DNA from: Neltuma alba
Lineage: Eukaryota; Streptophyta; Magnoliopsida; Fabales; Fabaceae
Assembly: GCF_004799145.2 (NCBI RefSeq)
Contig: NW_021635203.1
Span: 1,983,195 to 2,047,194, forward strand
Direction: 5' to 3'
DNA length: 64,000 nucleotides
The notes beneath the pieces are model-generated. The model had not been told where the DNA came from and ran no database searches. It saw only the letters and a list, made by a program, of their open reading frames with translations. Made by a program: the position numbers and the translations under genes. This document shows, piece by piece, positions 1-10,841 of this stretch (positions are counted from its first letter, which is position 1; each line of letters starts with the position of its first letter).

Positions 1-463
1 AAGAGGGGGGTGAATTGGGTGAGTTACAAAAATTTAAAATTAAAAGCGTGCAAGTATTGAATGAAACAGAGAGTCAGAGTAAGGAAAATTTTAACCGCAG
101 AGAGGAGACACAAGATTTATACTGGTTCGGTCTAAACCACGTGACCTACTTCCAGTCCCCAGAACACCTCTGAGTATTTCACTATTTTCCAAGATCGACA
201 GGGCTCTTGGTGCCTCGGTACAGTAATTGAATCGCTCAATCACTCCCCCTTACTCCCGTAAGGATACAACCCTCTCAAGAGTCCACACTCTTGAGTGTCT
301 CTCAAGTTTTTAATAAACGTAGTGAATGGCTCTCTTACAGAGTGAATTCAATGATAAACACTGATGCTCAGTAGTAATGTGAAAAACAGAGTATTGAATG
401 CGTAACTGAATAATCGCAGGTGGTAGTTCAGGTATTCAATCTCTTCATTAATGCCTCTTCGCG

Positions 464-472
464 CCTTTTATA
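464..472 (-). promoter_or_regulatory. Candidate TATA box of the copia LTR
   Basis: TATAAAAGG on the minus strand, about 1.5 kb into the LTR. The plus-strand copia LTR has TATAAATA at a comparable place (41675-41682), near its 3' end and after the ATCGAT array. Position and consensus fit an LTR promoter; no transcript evidence is available. Confidence 0.45.
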
Positions 473-787
473 GTTGATATCGTTAAATAGCCGTTAGACG
501 GAAGGGCTTCTAGCCGTTGTGACTTCGTTTGCGTGTTTCACTGGTTTTAACGGCTCCGCCATTAATGCGTCTGAGTTTCTGACACTGTAGGTCGCAGTCT
601 ACGTAATCCCGTTGAAGAGCCGTTGCACTCGTTTTCATTAATCTGCATATTTCAAACTTAGAACAAATGAGAGTTTTGTGGTGAGTGCTTTAATCTTGAA
701 TACAGAAAGAAAGCTAATCTATCATTCAAGGATTTGTGACGAAATCATTTATCAGTAAGAAGAACAAAATGTCATTCTGGTTTTAGT

Positions 788-1937
788 TTGATCGAAAAAG
801 TGATCGATTACTTGATGATAGATCAAGTTATCGATAACCAGAATGAAGACTTTTCGAAGTAGATCACTAAAATTATCGATCAAGTGTTGGATCATTGACT
901 TTAAGAATTATCATAGGAAGAGGAAATCATTGCATGATCGAACAAGTGATCGAACATATAATTGATCGAACAGATTATCGATAATTTAAATGTTATTGAA
1001 ATGAAGCTTCAGTCATTGATGATCGAACATCTTATCGATAAATGTATGATGGATAATATTATCGATAAAACATGGTTATGTAAATAATCAAAGAAAGACA
1101 CAGGCTATTTGAAATGATCGAACAGTTGATCGATCATTAACTATTCGAACAAGTGATCGATAATAGTGAAGAAAGAAGTTTAATCCTGTAAGGTAAAGGA
1201 AATGATTATCGATCACGTTTTGTGAAAACATGAATTCCGGGGAATTGAATGATCGATCATATTATCGAAAAACCAGTGATCGATAACTTGATCGAAAATT
1301 GGTTCACCATAACTTAATGCGAATATGTTAATTTTCAGACTCTTTATCGATCACGTTATGTGAAAACTTCTTTAAGCAAACAAGTTAAAATTATCGATAA
1401 TGTTATCGATAATTTAGCTGTAGCAAAACTGAGTAAGAGTAGATAAGGACATTGATTTTTCGATCATGTGATCGATAATTTTGTGATCAATAAAATTATC
1501 GATCTATCAGTGAATTTGATCACCTGCATTCAGAGAGTTAGAGCATAAAGTTCGAGTACGTAATCGATAAACAAATGATCGAAAATATGATCGATAAACT
1601 TGTAACAGAACTAATGTGCAGAACAAGTAGAGAGTGTTACCTTTTATCGAAGTCGTTATTGATGACTGATTTATCGATAACTTGATCGATAAATACACTT
1701 CAGATTTGGGTCTCTTATCAGTAACTCGATTGTTTACCTGATATTATCGATCACTTTATCGATAATTTCCCATACTCTTATGTGATTTTTACGCTAGCGA
1801 TTATCGATCACTTTATCGATAAATTATTCATCGAATAGTTCTTCGATCAAAAAGACTACTATAGACCCGATTTACACTTGATCATTTATCTGAAACCTTA
1901 GCGATAACTGATTGCTCGATCAGTTGATCGATCAAAA
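788..1937. repeat. ATCGAT paired-motif array in copia LTR
   Basis: More than twenty copies of ATCGAT or a one-base variant (TTCGAT, ATCAAT, ATCGAA). Neighbouring copies usually form pairs with exactly six bases between them, so starts are 12 bp apart. Outer flanks are often TT and AA, giving TTATCGAT-N6-ATCGATAA. The six-base spacers vary (CACTTT, AACTTG, AATGTT, CATATT). This is not a head-to-tail satellite, because distances between pairs vary widely. Confidence 0.85.
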
Positions 1938-1989
1938 TACTTAACCCTGATATTCTGACTTGTTATCATCAAAACTATAATCCTAACAA

Positions 1990-3142
1990 CCTTTACCCGT
2001 GTCTGAGTCTGAGTCTGACTCTGCGGGACCCATAACCTATGATGCCATCTATAGGGTAGTGGACAAGCGCCCCCTCCTTAGGGAGAGAGCCTTTCCCCTT
2101 GAACCATTCGACCATCCCTTTGTCAAAAGACTTCAGGAATCCCAAATGCTTGAATTGGCTCGCCCACGAGCTAATGGTAATGATGTCTTTGTCCGCCATT
2201 TCTACACCTACGCCCGCCTTCATGGTATGCTATCCATTCCTTTCCGGGGCAAGCATGTGAACTACACTTTCACTATTTATAACATAAGAGACCACTACCG
2301 GCTTCCTGTAGTCCGTAATTCTCAGTACTCCCATTATCGTGATAATTATCCTTATGATGAGATCCTCCAGACCCTATGCCGGGATGGTGCCACTTGGCAT
2401 CGTCCCCACTGCTGAACTGTACCTAAAACGTTCTGATTTTCGGCCTGAGGCAAAGCCGTGGCTACACTTAGTCTGCAATAACATCCTACCTACTTCCTAC
2501 CTCCAGAACCTCCCCAAACGCCAAGCTCTTATTGTTTTTCTCCTCATAACCGGCAAATCCTTTGATGTAGCTGAAATCATTCAATCCGCCCTCCATTATT
2601 CCATCAATACCAAAAAAGTCACCAATAGCATCATCTTTCCCCATCTTGTTTCTGACCTTTTCCGCAAGTGCGGAGTTCCTTCATTTGATGATGATAGCTA
2701 CTTCGAGCCTGCACCTCTATTCCGGTTTGAGCGTCTTAAACTACCCACCATTGCACCCCACCCACCTGTCCACCCCGTATACGATGTTAGTGCAGGCCAG
2801 GCCGCCACTGATCCAGCCGAGGAAGGCCCTGATGTTCCCGAACCCCCCTAGCCCATCACCTTAGACACGCTTGCCGATGATATTGACGAGCTGTCTGAGG
2901 AAGTTCATCAGATTCGCGTTACACTCATTCGGGAGATAAAGCGGCAGAAGGACCGTGATGCCCTCTACGAACGAGAACGTCGCTACCGCCGCCGTTTTGA
3001 TGCTTTGCTTGTGGATCGTTTGAACTTCGCTTTACCGGCTGAGGAGGAGGAGCCACAGCACCATATGGGTATGGACGGAGCCGGCACATCGGGTGCAGGA
3101 CCGTCAGGATCTGGAGCAGCTGACCCTGAGCATCTGTCTTAG
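1990..3142 (+). pseudogene. Athila env-like ORF3, broken
   Basis: It aligns over most of its length with the ORF at 44394: shared blocks include the DKRPL/DQRPL region, FVRHFYTYAR, and YRDNYP followed by the motif GATWHRP. It belongs to the third ORF of Athila elements, called env-like by position; I recognise it as the plant transposon-associated domain often found there, of unknown biochemical role. The 5' end is cut by the copia LTR a few codons after the start. A frameshift lies near 2405-2420 and a TAG at 2849-2851. Beyond the TAG the same frame stays open to 3142 and encodes a charged, coiled-coil-like stretch (about 2866-3000) and an acidic, glycine-rich tail. No clear signal peptide or membrane segment is visible. 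Confidence 0.75.
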
Positions 3143-4738
3143 TTTTCTGTTTTTTGTGGTTTTCTGTTGTTTCATTAGTTCTTTTGTTTCATGTGTTGTT
3201 TTGAGGCTGGATTGTTTCTTACACTTTATGGTGCCTCCTTGGTTTTCACGCTTGTTCACTTGGATGATTTCTGATTAGTTTGCTTTAATCTTTGTTCTAT
3301 TTTCACCTTGCGCCTCCTTGCTCATATTTACTGTCCCTAATCCCCCTTGTTCACAAATTGAGGACAATGTTGTGTTTAAGTGTGGGGGAGGTCTATATTG
3401 TGGATTTTAGCAAATGCTTCTCGTGCATCCATGTATTTAGATGATTTTGAGGTGTTTTTGAACTGATAGATTGGTTTAATTGTGAATATTTTGAGTTTAG
3501 TTGCTGAAGAGTTGAAATTGCACAGGAATTTTCACTTTCTGCCATGTTTCGCCGCGGCCAACTTCTAAGTTCGCCGCGGCGAAGCCTCCTCTTTCACGAG
3601 TAATAAGCCATTCGGCCATGTTTCGCCGCGGCGACCCCCTTGTTTAGCCGCAGCGAACCCCTAAAAAAAAAAATTTTTAATAAATTCCTTGCAATCTCAG
3701 CTGGTCTTCAAAAATTTTTCCCGGCTTAGAATTTTCATACTCCTTCTTTTTTTTTTTTAAATTAGTAGAAAAGTTCAAATTGTACTAGTGCTTTTAGAAA
3801 ATTTTCCATGCTTTTAAATGAGGGATGAACTTAGGCTAGTTATTCTCATGTTTTTGACAGATAGTAAATGATGATGTGCTTTGAAATTATGACTATGTGG
3901 TTGTTAACTTTTGAGATTGACTAATTGAGATTTGAGCCTTGTTGGAAGGATTTTTGGACCTTAAGTTATTGAATTGAGTGAATCTGCTTATTTCATATTT
4001 CTCTAGAACTTGTTTTCATTCTTAATCGAAGCTTAGCGAATCAATTTTTGTAAAAATGATAGAGGCATTCGATTTCATACCCGCATTTCCCAAACACAAG
4101 CCCAATCATTTTACCTTTGCAAACCCTTTTGAGCCTTCATCTTGAGTACATGCATGCAACACATAAAAAAAAAAGTATATAAAAAGGGATAGAAAAAGGG
4201 AAAAAAAAAAGAGAAGAGAGATATATGTTTTTTAAAAAAAAAAAGATGTAAATATTAAAAATAAGTAACTTCTCTCCCAGTTTTTATTTAGACTAATTTT
4301 GTCTTAATAATTTGTATGTTCGTACTCATTTTCATTTTCATGTTCATTCTCATTTCATTCATTCCGACTGACCTCCATTCCAAATTTTGACTCCTAAAAG
4401 TCCTCTTGATTTGCAAAGTTGTTTCCCATAGTGGAGAGGTAGAATTATTACAAGCCTATGGTAGAAATTGGATTGAGTAGGCTTGGAGTGAAATAACCCT
4501 AAAGACAAGTGAGTTAAGAGCGAAACACTTATCCGTGAGATGGACCTTTCTCAATCAATCTTTTAAGTTAATTTTCCATTGTGCTCATTTTCTTAGCATA
4601 TCCTTGTTTACTGATGTCAATTCCGTGAGAATTTCTTACTAATCTTCTACTTTCATCTTTAAGCATGGTAGTGTTTCTCTTTGTTCTAGTGTCACTTTGA
4701 ATTATTCTCACGCTTTGTTCAGGAGTACAAAAGGTCTA
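3143..4738 (+). other. Athila-1 3' untranslated region
   Basis: No coding sequence. It holds an internal polypurine-like tract (AGTGTGGGGGAGG, 3379-3391), the CCGCGG paired-motif cluster (3548-3657), and A-rich stretches near 4160-4260. The stretch from about 3770 aligns with 48350 onward in Athila-4, including the segment around the phrase ACAAGCCTATGGTAGA. Confidence 0.7.
3548..3657. repeat. TTCGCCGCGGCGAA paired-motif cluster, 3' UTR
   Basis: Four copies of a 14-bp palindrome or close variants begin at 3548, 3570, 3622 and 3644. They form two pairs, each with a start-to-start distance of 22 bp. The fourth copy has CCGCAG, a single G-to-A change in the core. Confidence 0.88.
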
Positions 4739-4752
4739 AGTGTGGGGGAATT
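4739..4752 (+). other. Polypurine tract of Athila-1
   Basis: AGTGTGGGGGAA lies immediately upstream of the 3' LTR, as expected for the plus-strand primer. A near copy occurs 1.36 kb upstream at 3379-3391. Confidence 0.75.
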
Positions 4753-6196
4753 TGATTGAGCTCAAAATATTAGTTTCTTTTCATATCATTATCCATGATT
4801 TTGTCATACTTTCTGGTCCTTTTTAATGAAAATTGTGCTTAACTGAGATTTATGGTTCTTACTTTAAGTTAGTGTCATTTTGAGGATTAAATTGTCATAA
4901 TTGGTTGTTAATTGGATTCAATTGACTTCTAGGACAATTGATACTTCAATTTGTTACTTTTTTATTGTAGGACACTAAAGATTTGGGGCCAGAATTGAAG
5001 AACTCAAGGCAAAAGAAGCAAGAGAAAATCCTCTGCCTAAGTTCGCCGCGGCCAACATCTCACTTCGCCGCGGCGAAAACCCATCCGTGAAGACAGGTCT
5101 CTGCCATGTTTCGCCGCGGCGAACCTATTCTTCGCCGCGGCGAACCTCTCGAAGCAGCAAATCTCAGACCCGACCATTTCAGGAAATTTTGACCTACCCA
5201 TCCCCAAAAACCGACCCATGCACGTAAGTTTCGGGTTAGAAACCCTATTTTGGGTATAATGACATGAGATGACCATCATTCAGCCACCACCTTCGTATCT
5301 TTCATCCTCTTCTCTCATTTTCACCTCAGAAACCCTAATCCCATTTCCATTTTCTTCCATCTGCTGCTGCCATGGCTGAAGAACAATATCTAGTTGGAGT
5401 TGGTTCAAGAGTTATGACTAGCTAAGCTTCTCAACTCTTGAATATGGTGGAAGGAGCATGAGTTCCAAGAGCTTCAAAGGGGAGTTAGCTTCATCTATGA
5501 GTTCTAGTTCTTTGTTTATGAATTTCTAGGTCTTAGGATTTGTAAATTTGGGCTGAACTATTTTGATTATGGTTGTAATCAATTCTGGATGATTGTCTTG
5601 TGTATTGGATTATTAGTGTTGAATTTGAGCTTCAATACATGTGGTTGCATGTATGTTTTTATGCAACTCTTTTGATACTCTCTGTCTTGCATGGTAATGT
5701 GTGATTGTTGAGTTGATTTGGGCTTGCATTTAACCTAGTGCATTAATTAATCTTAATACACACACTAAGTGAGCTTAATAGGATCTTATGAAATGGGTAC
5801 CATTGATTAAGATCCTAGACTTAAAGAGTTCTTTAAGGTTTTTCATTTAGAAGACTTGGTGATTTCTACTCCCAAAATTATTTTGAACCATGATTGCTTC
5901 AAAGCTGTATTCAAGAGATTTCATATCATTAACTTCACTTCATTACCACTATCTTTAAAAAAATCCAAAAACATAGTAACTTAGATTAGCATTAATTGCA
6001 TTTAGTTTTGGCATTTCATTAATGGTTAAAAACACCAAAAAACCCCCTTTTTCATTACTCTGCATAGCATTAATCTAACTTAGACATCTAATTTGGGCTC
6101 CCAAAAGAGAACGACCCGAGTTTGCACTACTGCATAGCTTGGAAAAATTTTTGAGCGAGAACCTCTAAGCGAACGATAAGAAAAGGCTCTCTTTCA
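4753..6196 (+). repeat. Athila-1 3' LTR (1444 bp)
   Basis: It starts TGATTGAGCTC directly after the polypurine tract and ends CTCTCTTTCA. The minus-strand LTR at 28326-29766 has nearly the same length (1441 bp) and ends. It carries two pairs of CCGCGG motifs. The next base (6197) is T2 LTR sequence, so the right element boundary is exact. I see no strong TATA box. Confidence 0.87.
5042..5144. repeat. TTCGCCGCGGCGAA paired-motif cluster, LTR
   Basis: Motif copies start at 5042, 5064, 5110 and 5131, giving pair distances of 22 and 21 bp. Three of the four keep the full 14-bp palindrome. Confidence 0.88.
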
Positions 6197-8050
6197 GGTT
6201 TCTAGAGAGAGAAAGAAGAGGGAGAAAGAAAGGCGAAGTGGTTCCAAGCCAGATTAAACTCTAAAACAAGGTATGTGATGGTTATGGCACCTGATTTTAT
6301 GCCTATTTCCGATTAGTTGTTGTGCGTATCTGATTCTGAAATTTTGCATGCTTAAAGTCTCTGTGAGCTTTAAATCCATGGGTAGAACACTTCATTTGGA
6401 TATGTGTACGATTTATGGTGATTTTTCAAAGTTAGGGTTTGAAATCTGGAAACAGTGTTGAACTTTTGGAAGAGTTTCGAGTTCCGTACAATTCCGGTAC
6501 TGTTCGGTGTAGAATTAGTTCATGAAACTATTTTTCCTTTAAAGTGAACTTAAGGAGATTTCAGTGAGACTTGGAAGCAATTAATTTGGAGTTTTCTAGA
6601 ATTAATTATGAATTTTCAAAATTGAGCAAAAATTCTGGAAATTCTGCATGAACAGTACCCGCGAAGCAAAATTGCCAAATTTGGTATTCTTGAATCTACG
6701 GCCATCTAAAGTGGTCCTCATTGACAAGAAATGGATATTAAGGATGGGAAATGGTAAGATTTATGTTATAAAAGTTAGAAAGAAAACCCTAAGACTAAGA
6801 GAAAGGGTTGAGGTTCAAGAAAGCTAGTCTTGAACTTGATGTAATCTAGTGGTCCTAATGGATTGTATGATCAATGTGACTATGTTTAGGACCTTTGGAA
6901 CATCCAAGAGGATGTTTGGTGATGTTGACCGAATGTCCACATGGTTGGAAAGACAAGGGAACCAAAGGAAAAGCAAGGGGAAAGCCATGTTACAAGGTAG
7001 TGAACTTACCTATACTGTGTGCTTGATATGTATGCTTGCATGATGTGATTGTGTTGCCATGATGTGACTAAGCTATGATGAAATGTTTGCAAAGTTATGT
7101 TTGCAAGCTTATGTTATGTTATGTTTTGCCTTGGCAATATGTTATGGAAGCATGAAATGCTTTAGCTTACTTTCCATGGCATTCATGTGTTAATGTTATA
7201 ACATGTCATGCATGTGCATTATGTCTTGCATGCTTATGGGTAGTGTTTGCTACTGAGATTCTCCTGAATCTCACCCCTCCCTAACCAACCATTTAGGTCA
7301 ATCAATGATGGGCAATAATGGCATGAGAAGCAAGGAGAAGTAAGCGGAGAATTATTCTTGTTAATGGATGAGACTATTGATAAATGTATAATTCTACTAT
7401 TTTGTGAACTATGTTATGGATGCCAATGATGCCATGTATTTAATTATAATATTTATGGCATGAATGAAAGTGTATGAGCATGAACAGGAAAGAGTAAGGC
7501 CATGTTATGTATGCTAAAGAAATAAAAAGAATTAAAGAGATGTTAAGGGATAAAACACAAGTCCTGGAGTAGTGAGTTCGTAGCTCCAGTTTGACCTATC
7601 AAACGTGTGAGTTAGGTCATAAGATTTGGAAAGCAAAGAGATCTTATGTTTCTCTTTAAAATAAGGGGTAGTTTGCCTGATTCCGATAACCGAGCAGAAA
7701 GTTATGTCTTTCCAAAGTTAGGCAAAAAATACAGTAAAATCCGAAAATGACCAAATGAACAGTAAATTTTTCAAAGGAAATTGAGCTCGAATTTCAAGGC
7801 AATCAGTTCAGAAACTATTTTTCCTCAAAATTTTATCCAAAGAGGTTTCTGTAGAACTTGGAATCATTCAATTTCAATTTTTCTACAGTTAGTTATGAAT
7901 TTTCGAAGTTTGTCACATTTTAAGGTGACAATGAATAGTAACCCGTAAATGAAAATTTTTAAACTTGATTTTTCATCAATTGTAGCCTTCAAAAGTGATT
8001 CCAAATGCTTCCGCAAGGAAAGTTAATTGATTTAAACATGAGGTGTTACA
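6197..8050 (+). repeat. T2-family chromovirus LTR, 3' part (T2a)
   Basis: This aligns closely with 13956-15620. It ends GGTGTTACA at 8050, the same kind of end as the gypsy A family, after which gypsy B integrase begins on the minus strand. Its first half was separated by the Athila-1 insertion and should lie left of the window. It contains a candidate leader intron and a GATTC/GAATC inverted repeat at 7257-7270. A 64-codon ORF (6849-7043) is conserved in the other T2 copy (14617-14811), but I see no recognisable domain. Confidence 0.82.
6271..7296 (+). other. Candidate leader intron in T2a LTR
   Basis: The donor AAG/GTATGTG directly follows a GA-rich leader downstream of the T2 promoter region. 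The acceptor region has CTAAC, a pyrimidine-rich run and TTTAG/G at 7296. The gypsy A family LTR has the same layout at 51636-52683. This is inferred from splice consensus and conservation only. Confidence 0.4.
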
Positions 8051-10841
8051 AACGGTAACTGTTGTTGTACGCGAATTCTGCTAAAGGCAAATATTCATCC
8101 CAGCTCCCTTTGAAATCCAAAATGCACGCCCTCAGCATATCTTCTAGTGTCTGTATCGTTCGTTCTGTTTGTCCGTCTGTTTGCGGATGGTAAGTGGTAC
8201 TAAAACTTAGTACCATGCCCATGGCTTCTTGCACTGCTTTCCAGAATCTCGACATGAATCTTGGATCCCTGTCTGACACAATGTATTCTGGAACCCCATG
8301 TAATCTTACGATCTCTTTAATGTATAACCTTGCTAACTTCTCTGGCGAATATTTAACGTTAATAGCCAGGAAATGGGCTGACTTCGTCAGTCTGTCAACT
8401 ATGACCCATATTGCATCGTATCCTGACGACGTATGAGGTAGTCCTACTATGAAGTCCATAGAGATACTGTCCCATTTCCATTCAGGAATATTAAGGGGTT
8501 GTAAAGATCCTGATGGTTTCTGGTGTTCTGTCTTTACTTTCTGGCATGTAAGGCACCTTGTCACATACTCAGTGACATCTCGTTTCATACCAGGCCACCA
8601 AAACAATGACTTGATGTCTTGATACATCTTGGTCATTCCTGGATGAATCGTATATTTGCTTTTATGTGCCTCATCTAGAATTCGTTTCTTGAGATCATCT
8701 ACGGGAGGGACATATGATCTTCCTCTGAATTCTATTACTCCCTCTATTAAGATCTCAAAATCTTTTGTCTCATTGCTCAAGACTTTAGCTCGAAGGGTCT
8801 TTGCTAAAGGATCCCCTCTTTGAGCTTCTTTAATTTGTTTTATCATATCAACAGTTGTACTCTGCACTAATAGCTCATTGTTCACATCATCTGCTATTAA
8901 CTACATATGATAAATAGGACCCCAATCTCTTATATCTTCTAACAGATCACCCTCTTTGATCATGAGGGTGGCTACCTGCATCACTTTTCTGCTCAAGACA
9001 TCAGCCACTACATTGGCCTTTCCCGGATGATACTTGATCTGATAGTCATAATCTTTCAACAACTCCATCCATCTCCTTCGTCTCATATTAAGTTCTTTCT
9101 GGTCTTGCAGGTACTTGAGACTCTTGTGATCATAGAACAATTCTATAGTTGCCCCATACAAATAATGCCTCCATATTTTCAAGGCATACACTATCGCCGC
9201 AAGCTCCAGGTCATGAGTGGGGTAATTTTCTTCGTGAGGTTTTAATTGGCGCGAGGCGTAGGCAACAACTCTTCCCTGCTGCATCAGTACACATCCCAAT
9301 CCCTGTTTGCTAGCATCTGTGTACACTACATATGGTAGTGTCGGATTGGGGATAACTAGTACTGGGGTAGAGGTTAGCCTTTGCTTCAGCTCCTGAAAAC
9401 TTGCCTCACATTTCTCATCCCACAAGAACTGCTGGTTCTTCCTGGTTAGCTTTGTCAGCGCTTGGGCAATTCTAGAAAAGTCCTGGATAAATCTCCTATA
9501 GTTACCTGCCAGCCCTAAGAAACTTCATATCTCTGTCACTGTCTTAGGCTGCTCCCAGTTCAGTACTGATTCAACTTTACTGGGATCTACAGCCACACCT
9601 TCATGGTTAATCACATGGCCTAGGAATTTAACTTCCTTTAACCAAAACTCACATTTACTGAGCTTGGCATAGAGTTGTTTTTCTTTCAGTGTACCTAGCA
9701 CAATTCTCAAGTGCTGCTCATGCTCTTTTTGAGTTTTGGAGTACACTAGTATGTCATCAATAAAAACTACTACAAATAGATCTAAGTATGGTCTAAAAAT
9801 CTAGTTCATGTAGTCCATGAAAATAGTAGGTGCATTCGTCAATCCAAACGGCATCACTAGGAACTCATAGTGTCCGTATCAGGTCCTAAATACAGTCTTC
9901 GAAACATCTCCTGTCTTTAGCCGCAGTTGATGATATCTCGATCATAGATCGATCTTGGAAAATATCGTTGCTCCTGCCAATTGGTCTAACAGATCATCAA
10001 TTCGCGGCAGAGGGTATTTGTTCTTTATCGTCACCTTGTTTAGCTCTCGATAGTGAATGCATAGCCTTAGGCTGCCGTCTTTCTTTTTCACAAAGAGTAC
10101 TGGAGCACCCCAGGGAGATACACTTGGTCTTATAAAACCCTTCTCCAACAGCTCCTCAATTTGTCTCTTTAGCTCAACCATTTCATTGGGAGCCATTTGA
10201 TATGGAGCTTTGGATATTGGTCTTGTCCCTAGTACAAGGTCAATCGAAAACTCCACTTCTCGCTCTGGCGGAAGTCCACCGATCTCTATGGGAAATACCT
10301 CCGAGAAGTCTTTCACTACCGGTATTTCTTCGATTCCTTCTTCTACCTCTGCTCGAATCGAGAAGAATACGAAATATCCTTGACATCCGTGCCGTAAGCA
10401 TCTACTCGCTTCGGCTTCAGTCATGAAATTTAAACTTACTTCTTTTCTAGGGATTTCTTCCTTAAAGGGTAATACTAATGTTTTCTTACCACAATCTAGA
10501 AGTATGTTATTGGCAGACAACCAATTCAAACCAATTATCACCTCAATATCACGAAAAGGCATGCGTATCAAGTCAATAGCAGTGCAGCAATGCTTGTAAC
10601 AGACCACACAATTCAGGCATGCTCTAGAAGTCACAACTTTAGGACTAGTGGGAGTGGGAACAACAATATCATATGGCAAGGTATCAACAGTCAAACCCAA
10701 TCGCCCAACATAGTCATGCGACATAAAGGAATGGCTAGCACCTGAGTCAAACATGGCATGCACAAGGCAATCATTAACAGTGATCATACCTTGGATCATG
10801 TCAGGTGACTTACGAGCCTCTTCCTGTGTAAGGGCAAACAC
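8051..10841 (-). pseudogene. Gypsy B pol: protease, RT, RNase H, integrase (truncated)
   Basis: In order on the minus strand: aspartic protease with FDSGASHSF (about 10755), RT from VKKKDGSLRLC (about 10090) through the catalytic FIDD (about 9760), RNase H with YTDASKQG (about 9330), and integrase with an H-H-C-C zinc region (about 8550-8670) and core blocks MDFIVGLP and SDRDPRF. The product would copy and integrate the element. It is disabled by several in-frame stops, most explained by one C-to-T change relative to gypsy A: CGA to TGA near 9940 and 9530, and CGG to TAG near 9800, where the second base also differs. The integrase stops at 8051, where T2a is inserted, so the chromodomain is absent. 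Confidence 0.85.

Larger units (their letters stand above)
1..1988 (-). repeat. Ty1/copia LTR, nearly complete, minus strand
   Basis: Read on the minus strand this LTR starts with TGTTAGG at 1988 and runs off the left edge about 20 bp short of its end. It matches both ends of the copia 3' LTR at 39384-42342: the TGTTAG start with TTTTGATGATG just inside, and a tail with CACCCAATTCACCCCCCTCTT. It is about 950 bp shorter than that copy. No polypurine tract lies beside the 1988 end, so this is a 5' LTR or a solo LTR, not a 3' LTR, and any internal part lies left of the window. It interrupts the env-like ORF of Athila-1 a few codons after its start. Much of it is a pairwise ATCGAT motif array. 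Confidence 0.88.
1989..6196 (+). mobile_element. Athila-like Ty3/gypsy element, 3' half (Athila-1)
   Basis: It comprises an env-like ORF (1990-3142), a 3' UTR with two polypurine-like tracts, and a 3' LTR (4753-6196). Gag and pol would lie left of the window beyond the copia LTR. The 3' LTR ends at 6196 and T2 LTR sequence resumes at 6197, so Athila-1 inserted into a T2 LTR. The Athila assignment rests on near identity of its LTR to 28326-29766, which abuts an Asp-tRNA-type primer site, and on the env-like ORF shared with Athila-4, which follows an Athila-type integrase. Confidence 0.85.

Noticed and set aside
788..1937. ATCGAT array as a CRISPR array or a satellite
   Set aside because: The repeat is too short, the distance between pairs is irregular and there are no unique equal-length spacers; the setting is a plant LTR.
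3548..3657. CCGCGG palindromes as a CpG-island promoter of a host gene
   Set aside because: The same pairs recur in LTR, leader and 3' UTR of several Athila copies, and no host exon lies nearby.
6849..7043. 64-codon ORF conserved in both T2 LTRs as a small gene
   Set aside because: The two copies are nearly identical over the whole LTR, so conservation is not specific to the frame; no domain and no separate promoter seen.
8194..8436. Plus-strand ORF opposite the gypsy B integrase
   Set aside because: It is the antisense shadow of the integrase coding strand; a similar shadow appears opposite gypsy D (32707-33036).
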